Below, piece by piece: positions 20,178 to 27,744 of a stretch of DNA of 42,408 nucleotides. A program made the position numbers and the translations under genes. Origin of the DNA: Dethiobacter sp. (GTDB lineage: Bacteria > Bacillota > Dethiobacteria > DTU022 > UBA8154); assembly GCA_020725665.1 (NCBI GenBank), contig DYEO01000086.1, positions 1 to 42,408 on the forward strand. The letters run 5' to 3'. The notes under the pieces were generated by a model. The model ran no database searches. It saw nothing but the letters and a program-made list of their open reading frames with translations, and was not told the DNA's origin. Every line of letters begins with the position of its first letter. The stretch's first letter is position 1.

Positions 20178-22019
20178 TTGACGCAGGAAAAAGGGGAAAC
20201 GGGCGGGCACGGAGACCCGCCCCTACAGGACCAGCTCAAGGGCCTGTCCCGCAGGCCGGGCGTTTACCTCTTCCGGGATAAAGGGGGAACGGTTATCTAT
20301 GTGGGTAAGGCCCAGGACCTGCGGCAGCGCGTTCGCTCGTATTTCCAGCAAGGGACGCCTGCTTCCCCCCGCCTGCAATCGCTGCGCAGCAAAATTCACA
20401 GCCTTTCCACCATCGTCACCGATTCGGAAGAAGAGGCCTTTATCCTTGAATCCAACCTGATTAAGGAACATGCCCCCCGTTTCAACGTCCAATTCAAGGA
20501 CGACAAGCACTATCCCTACCTCTGCTTCACCATGGGTGAAGATTTCCCCCGGCTCGAGGTGGCCCGTCGTCTCACGGCAAAGGACTGCCGCTATTTCGGT
20601 CCCTATAGCAACGCCGGTGCACTGCGGGAGACACTGCGCCTTATCAAAAAAATCTTTCCCCTGCGCAGTTGCCGCCAACCCCTGCGGGAAGGAAAGTTAC
20701 GGGGCCGCCCCTGCCTTAATTTCCAGATAAAACGCTGCCTGGCCCCCTGCAGAGGGGAACTTTCCTCCCGGGATTATGCTGCTGTGGTCCAACAGGTTTG
20801 TCTCTTCCTGGAGGGACGCCAGCGCACCCTCCTGCGAAAAATTGAAGGAGCAATGAAGGAGGCTGCCGACAGCCTGCATTTTGAAAAAGCGGCCCGGCTA
20901 CGCGACCAGCATGCATCTGTGATCAAAATAATGGAGAGGCAAAAAGTACTGAGTGCCGACGGCCGGGACAGGGACGTAATCGCCCTTGAAACTTCTGACC
21001 AGGCATGGGTGGTCGGTCTTTTCCGCGTGCGCGGCGGCAAGTTGCTGGCGGCGGAGTATTTCATCCCTTCCATTACTGCAGAAGCGGACGGGGCGGAGAT
21101 CATGAAGGAGTTCCTGCGTCACTACTATGGGCGGGCCTCCTTTATTCCCGGGGAACTGCTCCTCTCCCCCCTGCCCGCAGAGCAGGAACTGCTGGAGCAA
21201 TGGTTCAGAAAGCAAAACAACAATAAAAGAGTCAAATTATACCAGCCCCGGCGCGGAGAAAAAAAGGCCCTGCTGGAGCTGGTGCAAAAAAACGCTCTCC
21301 TCCACCTCCGGCAGTTGGAGGAACGCCGGGAGCGTGAGCAAGATGCCCTTAGCGCCCTGGCCGGGGTCCTGCATTTACCCTTAACGCCGCGGCGCATCGA
21401 GGGCTACGATATCTCCCATTTCGCCGGCCGGGAGACGGTTGGCTCTATGGTTGTTTTCCACGAGGGCAAACCCTGGAAGGAAGGTTACCGGCGTTTTATC
21501 ATACGCGAGTCTCCTCCTGCCGATGACTATGCCGCCCTGGCTGAGGTGTTGCAGCGGCGGCTGCTAAACGAGGAAATCCCCCTGCCGGATCTGCTGCTGG
21601 TGGATGGCGGGCGGGGCCAGTTGTCGGCCGCTGCCGCTGTTTTTGCCGCGACGGCCCGTCCTGCTCCCGCTCTTGTGGCCCTGGCCAAGGAACACGAGCA
21701 GATTTTTCTGCCCGGCAGTACTCTCCCCCTCACACTGCCACCCAACCACCCCGGGCTCAAGCTGTTACAGCAGGTACGGGACGAGGCGCATCGCCTTGCC
21801 ATTACGCATAGCAGGGGTAAGCAGGCCAGGCGCAGCCTTTCCTCAATGCTCACGGCTGTACCCGGTATCGGTCCCGCCCGCAGCAAGGCCCTGCTGCAGC
21901 ATTTTGGCGGCCTGGAAGGGCTGCGTACCGCCACCCCCGCGGAGCTTGCCGCCGTCCCCGGCATGACCAAAACTGTGGCTGCGGCACTTTATGCTTACCT
22001 GCAGGATAATGTTTTATAA
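20178..22019 (+). CDS. uvrC: Excinuclease ABC subunit C
   Basis: UvrC makes the two incisions flanking DNA damage marked by UvrB. The 613-residue protein has an N-terminal GIY-YIG-type nuclease (about 28-105, with RPGVYLFRDKGGTVIYVGKA), a UVR motif (about 215-240, LHFEKAARLRD), the RNase H-like second nuclease (about 390-530, with GYDISHFAG and LLVDGGRGQL), and tandem helix-hairpin-helix motifs at the end. The start is the TTG at 20178 with GGGAGGCA at 20164-20171. Residues 9-17 are encoded by a REP-like palindrome, so this N-terminal tail is not ancestral. An identical-orientation copy follows the stop codon by one base. Confidence 0.96.
   Translation: MTQEKGETGGHGDPPLQDQLKGLSRRPGVYLFRDKGGTVIYVGKAQDLRQRVRSYFQQGTPASPRLQSLRSKIHSLSTIVTDSEEEAFILESNLIKEHAPRFNVQFKDDKHYPYLCFTMGEDFPRLEVARRLTAKDCRYFGPYSNAGALRETLRLIKKIFPLRSCRQPLREGKLRGRPCLNFQIKRCLAPCRGELSSRDYAAVVQQVCLFLEGRQRTLLRKIEGAMKEAADSLHFEKAARLRDQHASVIKIMERQKVLSADGRDRDVIALETSDQAWVVGLFRVRGGKLLAAEYFIPSITAEADGAEIMKEFLRHYYGRASFIPGELLLSPLPAEQELLEQWFRKQNNNKRVKLYQPRRGEKKALLELVQKNALLHLRQLEERREREQDALSALAGVLHLPLTPRRIEGYDISHFAGRETVGSMVVFHEGKPWKEGYRRFIIRESPPADDYAALAEVLQRRLLNEEIPLPDLLLVDGGRGQLSAAAAVFAATARPAPALVALAKEHEQIFLPGSTLPLTLPPNHPGLKLLQQVRDEAHRLAITHSRGKQARRSLSSMLTAVPGIGPARSKALLQHFGGLEGLRTATPAELAAVPGMTKTVAAALYAYLQDNVL
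20201..20227 (-). repeat. REP-like element inside the uvrC 5' coding region (copy 6)
   Basis: GGGCGGGCACGGAGACCCG followed by CCCCTACA; the CTAC end is the inverted GTAG head. It differs at one base from 22021-22047. It is read through as uvrC codons 9-17. Confidence 0.75.
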
Positions 22020-22020
22020 C

Positions 22021-22047
22021 GGGCGGGTACGGAGACCCGCCCCTACA
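22021..22047 (-). repeat. REP-like element after uvrC (copy 7)
   Basis: It begins two bases past the uvrC stop codon and matches 20201-20227 except for T instead of C at one position. The two copies are direct repeats bracketing almost the whole uvrC gene. Confidence 0.75.
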
Positions 22048-22141
22048 AAAAAACCGTAAAATCCCCGTACACCTGTTTACACGCCGTCCAAACGCCGTCA
22101 AAGATCGCTAAGGGATTAAGCAGTACACAGCGTGCTCTTTG

Positions 22142-22171
22142 TTGACAAGGTAGCGACATATAAGGTAAGCT
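22142..22171 (+). promoter_or_regulatory. Possible promoter of the Cof-rapZ-whiA genes
   Basis: A perfect TTGACA at 22142-22147 is followed after 18 bases by TAAGCT, a weak -10. The position, about 30 bases before the GTG start at 22203, is suitable. Confidence 0.35.
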
Positions 22172-22202
22172 AAAAACAGGATGTGGAAAGGATGCTCATT
22201 TC

Positions 22203-23012
22203 GTGCCGTATAAACTGGTAGCTCTTGATCTTGACGATACACTTCTTAACGCCGAGTTTAAAATATCCTCCCGCAACCGCGAGGCCATTCGCCGTGTTGT
22301 GGAACGGGGCGTACTGGTGACCATTGCCACCGGGCGCATGTTCCGTTCCGCAGTACGTTATGCCCGTGAACTGGAGATCGATCTGCCGCTGATCATTTAC
22401 CACGGGGCCATGATCCGTGAAGCGAACAGCGGCGCCATGATCCGTTACTGTCCCGTTCCTGTCGGGCCGGCCATGGAGATCCTTAAATTTACGGCCGCGG
22501 AGGGTTTTCATGTCAACCTCTATATCGACGATCACCTTTTCGTGCAGGAAGAAAACGACGAATCCCGCTATTACCAGACTATTGCCTCCATCCCGGTGGA
22601 AGCGGTGGGAGACCTGAGTGTTTTTCTGAAACACCGGGGGGTGGAACCGATAAAGCTGTCCATTATCAACCGGGATGAGCGTATGGATGCACTGCAGCAC
22701 TACCTGGAAGAGCAATATGCGGGGCGCCTGACCGTGCTCCAGTCCCGCCCCCATTTCCTGGAAATTACGAGTCGCGAAGCGACTAAAGGGCAGGCCCTTA
22801 AACACCTGAGTGATCTTCAAAACATCGAAGTTGGCGAGATCGTCGCCATCGGTGACAGCTATAATGATATTGATATGCTCCGTTTCGCCGGCATGGGCGT
22901 GGCCATGGCCAATGCTCCCGCAGCCGTGCAGGAGGCAGCCGACGTGATCACGAAGTCCAACGTGGAAGACGGGGTGGCCGTCTTCCTGGAAAGTTACATC
23001 CTGAATGTCTGA
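22203..23012 (+). CDS. Cof-type HAD-superfamily phosphatase
   Basis: This 269-residue member of the HAD Cof/YidA subfamily likely dephosphorylates small phosphorylated metabolites. The nucleophile motif D9-L-D11-DTLL, the ATGR motif at about 41-44, the lysine region (TKGQALKHL, about 197) and the acidic GDSYNDIDML motif (about 218-227) are all present. The long cap insert between motifs II and III is typical of type IIB. The start is a GTG at 22203 with GGAAAGGATG upstream. It overlaps rapZ by eight bases, so the two are translationally coupled. The substrate cannot be predicted. Confidence 0.9.
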   Translation: MPYKLVALDLDDTLLNAEFKISSRNREAIRRVVERGVLVTIATGRMFRSAVRYARELEIDLPLIIYHGAMIREANSGAMIRYCPVPVGPAMEILKFTAAEGFHVNLYIDDHLFVQEENDESRYYQTIASIPVEAVGDLSVFLKHRGVEPIKLSIINRDERMDALQHYLEEQYAGRLTVLQSRPHFLEITSREATKGQALKHLSDLQNIEVGEIVAIGDSYNDIDMLRFAGMGVAMANAPAAVQEAADVITKSNVEDGVAVFLESYILNV

Positions 23013-23895
23013 AAAGCTGGTGTTTTATTTGTTCAAAGGAAGGTTTGTTTTAATCACGGGGTTTGCCGGGGCTGGAAAGAGTAGTGCCCTGCACAGCTTT
23101 GAGGATTTGGGTTATTTTTGCATGGACAACCTCCCCCCGGCCCTCATCCCCAAATTTGCCGAGTTGTGTATACAGTCCGCTGGCAAAATCAGCCGTGTAG
23201 CCCTGGTCTGTGACATCAGGGGCGGTGAACTCTTCCACGGTCTTTTTGAAGCCCTGGACAGGCTGGAGGATCTGGGTTTCAATTATGAAGTCCTCTTTTT
23301 GGATGCCTCCGAGGAAGTGCTGGTGCGCCGTTTCAAAGAAACGCGGCGGCGCCACCCCCTGGCCGAACGGGGTACCATTTTGGAAGTTATCCAGGAGGAA
23401 AAAAAACTGCTGGAGGATATCCGGGGAAAAGCGGATATGGTTATCGATACGACCGACCTTGCAACGGCTGACCTGAGGGAGAAGATTAACCGCCTCTACG
23501 CCCCGCAGGAATGGGAGAAGAATATCCTGCTTACCGTCATCTCCTTCGGTTATAAGTACGGCCTTCCCCTTGACGCCGATCTTGTTTTTGACGTACGCTT
23601 TTTACCCAATCCCTATTACGTTGATTCCCTTCGTTCCCTGGACGGGAATGATCGAGCCGTAAAAAAATATGTTCTCAAATGGTCTATTACCCATCGTTTC
23701 TATCAAAAACTGGTCGACCTTGTGGAATTTCTGATTCCTTGTTATATCAAAGAAGGAAAGCCCCAACTTGTCATCGCCGTGGGCTGTACCGGCGGGAAAC
23801 ATCGTTCCGTGGTCCTTTCCAATGAGCTTTTGCACTTGCTGCAGGAGAAAGGCTATAATGTCCGTGTGGAGCACCGTGATATAAAAAAACATTAG
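23005..23895 (+). CDS. rapZ: RapZ/YvcJ family nucleotide-binding protein
   Basis: This is a 296-residue P-loop protein. Walker A GFAGAGKSS is at about 19-27, and a C-terminal domain carries the conserved GCTGGKHRSV motif (about 258-267). In enterobacteria RapZ senses glucosamine-6-phosphate and guides RNase E to GlmZ; in Bacillus YvcJ binds nucleotides and affects competence. The Firmicute role is less defined. The usual middle gene yvcK (glmR) is missing: whiA starts 19 bases after the stop. Confidence 0.95.
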   Translation: MSEKLVFYLFKGRFVLITGFAGAGKSSALHSFEDLGYFCMDNLPPALIPKFAELCIQSAGKISRVALVCDIRGGELFHGLFEALDRLEDLGFNYEVLFLDASEEVLVRRFKETRRRHPLAERGTILEVIQEEKKLLEDIRGKADMVIDTTDLATADLREKINRLYAPQEWEKNILLTVISFGYKYGLPLDADLVFDVRFLPNPYYVDSLRSLDGNDRAVKKYVLKWSITHRFYQKLVDLVEFLIPCYIKEGKPQLVIAVGCTGGKHRSVVLSNELLHLLQEKGYNVRVEHRDIKKH

Positions 23896-23913
23896 ATAGG
23901 GAGGGAACGGGCC

Positions 23914-24876
23914 TTGTCTTCCTATGCCCGCCAGGTCAAAGAAGAGCTTGCCAGGCGCCCCATCGCAGCGGAATGCTGTGCCCGGGCCGAATTGCGGGCC
24001 CTGCTGGAAATGCGCGGCGAACTCGTGCTCAGTGCGCAGATGCAGCGCATCATCATACAGACGGAGAATGCCTCCACGGCGAGGCGCATCTTTTCCCTTT
24101 TCAAATATTGCTTTGCCCTGACACCACAGGTTCTCTCCGGCCGCAAACGGCGCTTGTACAAAAAGAACGCCTTTTCTGTGCAGATCTGTGGTAAAGAAGC
24201 GGTGCTTACCGTGTTGCAGGCCCTCGGCTTCCTTACTGTTGACCCCCAGGAGGGGAAATATCTTCTCTACCGGCAGGAGGGAGGATTGCAAAAAGCGTGC
24301 TGCCGCCGTGCCTACCTGCGGGGAGCCTTTCTGGCCAGTGGTTCTTTAAATAACCCGGAACGGGACTATCACCTCGAAGTTATCTCCCCCTGCGAGTCCT
24401 ATGCCCGCTCCATCACGGAGACGCTGGCTGCTTTCGGATTGCCGGCACGCTTTTTTCAGCGTAAAAACAATCAGGTCGTCTACATCAAAGAGGGAGAAAA
24501 AATCAGTGAATTTTTGCGCATTATCGCCGCCCACGGCGGGCTGCTCAGCTTCGAAAACATCCGGGTGGTCAAAGGCGTGCGCAACAAGATAAACCGCCTT
24601 GTCAACTGTGAAACGGCCAACCTGACCAGGACAGCCCTGGCGGCCCATGAGCAGCTTGCCAATATCCGGCTTGTCACAAACCTGATTGGCCTGGAAAATT
24701 TACCCCCCTCTCTGCAGGAGATTGCCCGCCTGCGCCTGCGCTACCCCGAAGCCACGCTCAAGGAATTGGCCGGGCTGGCCCACCCGGCCCTGACCAAATC
24801 CACGGTCAATCATCGCCTGCGCCGCCTTAATGCCCTCGCCTGCAAAATAAAAAAGGCGGAACGACACCAGGGCTGA
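23914..24876 (+). CDS. whiA: WhiA sporulation/division regulator homologue
   Basis: WhiA is a DNA-binding protein with an N-terminal LAGLIDADG homing-endonuclease-like fold (about 90-220, catalytically dead in the family) and a C-terminal helix-turn-helix (about 270-315, ending KSTVNHRLRRLNALA). In actinomycetes it controls sporulation septation; in Bacillus it supports division and nucleoid segregation. It has 320 residues. The start is a TTG at 23914 with AGGGAGGGAA at 23898-23907. It most likely shares a transcript with rapZ. Confidence 0.95.
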   Translation: MSSYARQVKEELARRPIAAECCARAELRALLEMRGELVLSAQMQRIIIQTENASTARRIFSLFKYCFALTPQVLSGRKRRLYKKNAFSVQICGKEAVLTVLQALGFLTVDPQEGKYLLYRQEGGLQKACCRRAYLRGAFLASGSLNNPERDYHLEVISPCESYARSITETLAAFGLPARFFQRKNNQVVYIKEGEKISEFLRIIAAHGGLLSFENIRVVKGVRNKINRLVNCETANLTRTALAAHEQLANIRLVTNLIGLENLPPSLQEIARLRLRYPEATLKELAGLAHPALTKSTVNHRLRRLNALACKIKKAERHQG

Positions 24877-24986
24877 GAAAAACCATAGAGGCCGGCAGGA
24901 ATTTTCAAAAATCAGTTGAATATTAATAGTTAGGCATATAGTAGAGCAGTTGGAAAAACTTTCCGGATGTTCAGGGGTTAATCGCT

Positions 24987-26387
24987 ATGACGATGAATTT
25001 TGAACTGAAGATGACCCAATCAACCCGCATGGTTATGACGCAGGAACTGCGCCAGTCTATTGCCCTGCTCCAATTGCCCGTCCATGAGTTGCTGGATTGT
25101 ATTCAGGAAGAGTTGGCTGCCAATCCCCTGCTGGAAATATCGGAAGAGGTGAAAAACATGGCGGCGGACCGGCTGGCATCCGGGGAAGAAGATCCCGATC
25201 CAACGGAAGAACACCGCGAAAGCGAGTCTTTTTTTGAAGAAGATGAGTATCCCTCTTCCTATCTGCCCATGGAACCCCGTTACGAGCGCAACACCGGTTT
25301 TCTGGAAAATTGTCTATCCCGGGAAAAGAACCTTTATGATTATCTCTCTTTACAATTGAAGATATCGGCAATCAGTGAACGTAAACAACTTGTGGGCGAG
25401 TACCTTATCGGTAACCTGAACGCCAACGGTTACCTGCAGGGTGAACCGCATGAGCATGCCCGTCATCTCGGGATCTCGCCTGAAGAGATCCGGGAGATGT
25501 TAACGCTGATCCAGACTTTTGATCCTCCGGGGGTTGGAGCCTGTTCCCTGGAGGAGTGCCTGCTGATCCAGCTGCGCCAGTTTTCCTGCTATCCACCTGC
25601 TGTGGAGAAGGTTGTGACCCGCTATCTGCCTGAAGTGGCCGCGGGCAAGTACCGCCTTGTGGCCCGTAAGCTGGGCATCTCCATGCAAGAACTGCAGGAG
25701 GCGCTGACTCTGATTCGCCGTCTCAACCCCAAGCCGGGAGCCTGTTTTGGTGATGGAACAGACGTGGGCTATATAATGCCGGATATCATCGTGGAGAAAA
25801 TTGACGGACAATACCTAGTCAGCAGCGGAGACCGTATCCCCCAGTTGGTGGTCAATTCTTTTTACCGCAGTATGCTTCGCCAGAGCAGGGATGAAAACGT
25901 ACGCGGTTTTATTAAGAAAAATCTGGAAGGGGCGCTCTGGTTTATCAAGAGTATTGAGCACCGCAAGAAGGTCATTCACCAGGTTGCCGTGGAGATTGTG
26001 CGCGTCCAGGAACCGTTTCTGGAAAAGGGTCTGCATCATTTGAAACCCCTTACCCTCAAGACAGTGGCTGCCGCTATTGGTGTGCATGAATCAACGGTAA
26101 GCCGGGCCACAACCAATAAATACATGCAGACGCCGCGCGGCCTTTACCCCATGAAATTTTTCTTTCCCGGCAGTGTGGGCGGGGAGGCGGGAACGCTTTT
26201 TGCCAGTGCCGGTATCAAGCAGAAGTTGCGCGAACTGATCGAGGGCGAAAACCGGTCTGTTCCCCTGAGCGATCACCAACTGGCGGAGCGGTTGCGGGAG
26301 GAGGGAATCAAGATCTCGCGGCGGACGGTGGCAAAGTACCGGGAAGAACTGGAGATTCCTGCTTCTTTCATGCGCAGGTCATTTTAA
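24987..26387 (+). CDS. rpoN: RNA polymerase sigma-54 factor
   Basis: Sigma-54 directs RNA polymerase to -24/-12 promoters that need an enhancer-binding ATPase. The 466-residue protein has the Gln/Leu-rich region I (about 1-50, with QELRQSIALLQLP), the acidic region II (about 65-100), the core-binding domain, the helix-turn-helix (about 355-390) and the RpoN box SRRTVAKYRE (about 447-456) that reads the -24 element. The start ATG at 24987 or 24993 has only a weak ribosome site. No enhancer-binding activator gene is in the window. Transcription ends at the strong hairpin at 26414. Confidence 0.97.
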   Translation: MTMNFELKMTQSTRMVMTQELRQSIALLQLPVHELLDCIQEELAANPLLEISEEVKNMAADRLASGEEDPDPTEEHRESESFFEEDEYPSSYLPMEPRYERNTGFLENCLSREKNLYDYLSLQLKISAISERKQLVGEYLIGNLNANGYLQGEPHEHARHLGISPEEIREMLTLIQTFDPPGVGACSLEECLLIQLRQFSCYPPAVEKVVTRYLPEVAAGKYRLVARKLGISMQELQEALTLIRRLNPKPGACFGDGTDVGYIMPDIIVEKIDGQYLVSSGDRIPQLVVNSFYRSMLRQSRDENVRGFIKKNLEGALWFIKSIEHRKKVIHQVAVEIVRVQEPFLEKGLHHLKPLTLKTVAAAIGVHESTVSRATTNKYMQTPRGLYPMKFFFPGSVGGEAGTLFASAGIKQKLRELIEGENRSVPLSDHQLAERLREEGIKISRRTVAKYREELEIPASFMRRSF

Positions 26388-26413
26388 TAAAATATAATTA
26401 AAAAATTTTGTAG

Positions 26414-26459
26414 ATGGGTCAAAATAAGTCCCAGCAGGGACTTTTTTTGACCCATTTTT
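26414..26459 (+). terminator. Strong terminator after rpoN
   Basis: A 19-bp stem with one mismatch (26414-26432 against 26437-26455) and the loop AGCA is followed by T-rich sequence. It is by far the strongest hairpin in the window. Confidence 0.9.
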
Positions 26460-26464
26460 CATAG

Positions 26465-26470
26465 TATAAT
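26465..26470 (+). promoter_or_regulatory. Probable -10 element of the cggR-glycolysis operon
   Basis: A perfect TATAAT lies 24 bases before the cggR start. The -35 position falls in the T-run of the rpoN terminator and TTGACC (26447-26452) is only 12 bases away, so the promoter lacks a normal -35 and may overlap the hairpin arm. Confidence 0.5.
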
Positions 26471-26494
26471 AGGGGTGAAGGGAGCAAGAAGATC

Positions 26495-27649
26495 ATGGGT
26501 TTAATACCTGGAGAAGACTACCTGCGCCTGATCGTGCCGGAATTACCAGAATTGCTCCTTGTACGCTACCGCCTGTTGCGCCGTATCAACTATGCCTCAC
26601 CAGCCGGCCGGCGCAGCCTGGCCGCTTATTTTCAGGTGGGAGAAAAGGTGCTGCGCCGCGAACTTGATACCCTGCGCGAACAGGGCCTTATCCACGTGGA
26701 ACAGCGGGGTATCTCCCTCACGCCTGCGGGTGAAACCCTGGTACATGCAATCACCCCCTACCTCAGATTGCTCCTCGGCCTCGACACCATGGAGAAGGAA
26801 CTGCTCAAGCTGTTGAAAGTTAAACGGGTGAGCGTGGTTCCGGGGGACCTGGAAAAGGACGAAGTGGTGCTCCTGGAGATGGGCCGGGCGGCGGCAAAGA
26901 TCTTGCGCGAGTGTTTAAAACCGGAGATTGTGCTCGCCGTCTCCGGGGGGATGTCCTGCGCCGCTGTTGCCGATATGCTTCCCGATCTCTCTGCGCCGCC
27001 CGGCATAACGGTTGTCCCCGCCCGCGGCGGTCTCGGTGAAGAGGTGGATTACCAGGCCAACAATATTGCTGCCCGCGTAGCCCGGAAACTAAAAGCGGGT
27101 TACCGCCTGCTGCACCTGCCTGACTCGCTCAGCCAGGAAGCACTGGAGATGCTGCTGCATGAAGAAAAGATTGCCGAGATCCTGGAACTGATCAACTCCG
27201 CCAGTGTCCTGCTGCACGGCATCGGCACTGCTGGGGACATGGCAAGGCGCCGCGGGGCGGAAGAGGAAGAGATCCGTATGCTGGAGGCCAAGGGGGCCGT
27301 GGGGGAAGTTTTCGGTTTCTTCTTTAATGCCCGGGGAGAGATCGTGGATTGTATTCCCAGTCTTGGTCTTTACCTCGAAGACATGAGCAACCGCGTGGAC
27401 AATGTGATTGTAGTGGCCGGCGGCAGCGCAAAAGCGGAGGCGATTATCGCCGTGGTAGGCAACCATCCCCGCGACCACCTGGTGCTTGATGAGGGAGCCG
27501 CCCGCCAAATTATGGCGCTGGGCGGTGTCGACGTGCAAGGATTGGCTCCTGAGCTGATATTGGATCTGCAGTACCCAAATGAGTCGAAGGTCAAAAGTCA
27601 AATGTCCCGATTGAATAATGTCAAATGTCGAAAGTCAAGGTCTTTTTAG
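26495..27649 (+). CDS. cggR: Central glycolytic genes regulator CggR (SorC family)
   Basis: CggR is a DNA-binding repressor of the gap operon that senses fructose-1,6-bisphosphate in Bacillus. The N-terminal winged helix (about 25-80, with RRSLAAYFQVGEKVLRRELDTLREQG) and the SorC sugar-phosphate-binding domain (about 110-360) are clear. Its place directly ahead of gap, pgk, tpiA, gpmI and eno is diagnostic. It has 384 residues, but the last 20 or so (from NESKVKSQMS) are encoded by the GTCGAAAGTC repeat, so the family terminus probably lies near ILDLQYPN. The operator was not located. Confidence 0.92.
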   Translation: MGLIPGEDYLRLIVPELPELLLVRYRLLRRINYASPAGRRSLAAYFQVGEKVLRRELDTLREQGLIHVEQRGISLTPAGETLVHAITPYLRLLLGLDTMEKELLKLLKVKRVSVVPGDLEKDEVVLLEMGRAAAKILRECLKPEIVLAVSGGMSCAAVADMLPDLSAPPGITVVPARGGLGEEVDYQANNIAARVARKLKAGYRLLHLPDSLSQEALEMLLHEEKIAEILELINSASVLLHGIGTAGDMARRRGAEEEEIRMLEAKGAVGEVFGFFFNARGEIVDCIPSLGLYLEDMSNRVDNVIVVAGGSAKAEAIIAVVGNHPRDHLVLDEGAARQIMALGGVDVQGLAPELILDLQYPNESKVKSQMSRLNNVKCRKSRSF

Positions 27650-27690
27650 ATGACATTGAACTTTCGACTTTAGACTTTAGACTGAAAAAC
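27579..27690 (+). repeat. GTCGAAAGTC / TTTAGACT repeat (copy C)
   Basis: Words of the same family run through the cggR 3' end into the gap leader. GTCGAAAGT and ACTTTCGAC (27659-27667 region) are inverted and could pair around the cggR stop codon. Confidence 0.7.
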
Positions 27691-27698
27691 GGGAGCTA

Positions 27699-27718
27699 CA
27701 GGATAAAAAAATATCCTG
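27699..27718 (+). promoter_or_regulatory. Stem-loop in the cggR-gap intercistronic region
   Basis: CAGGATA and TATCCTG (perfect 7-bp arms) flank six A, 13 bases before the gap ribosome site. In Bacillus the cggR-gapA transcript is cut between the genes and a stem-loop stabilises gapA mRNA; this hairpin could serve that role. That role is inferred. Confidence 0.4.
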
Positions 27719-27744
27719 AAGATCATATTAAGGAGGCGGAGTTT

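Noticed and set aside
27625..27744. 40-residue N-terminal extension of GAPDH
   Set aside because: It is translated repeat DNA; AAGGAGG and the ATG at 27745 define the real start.
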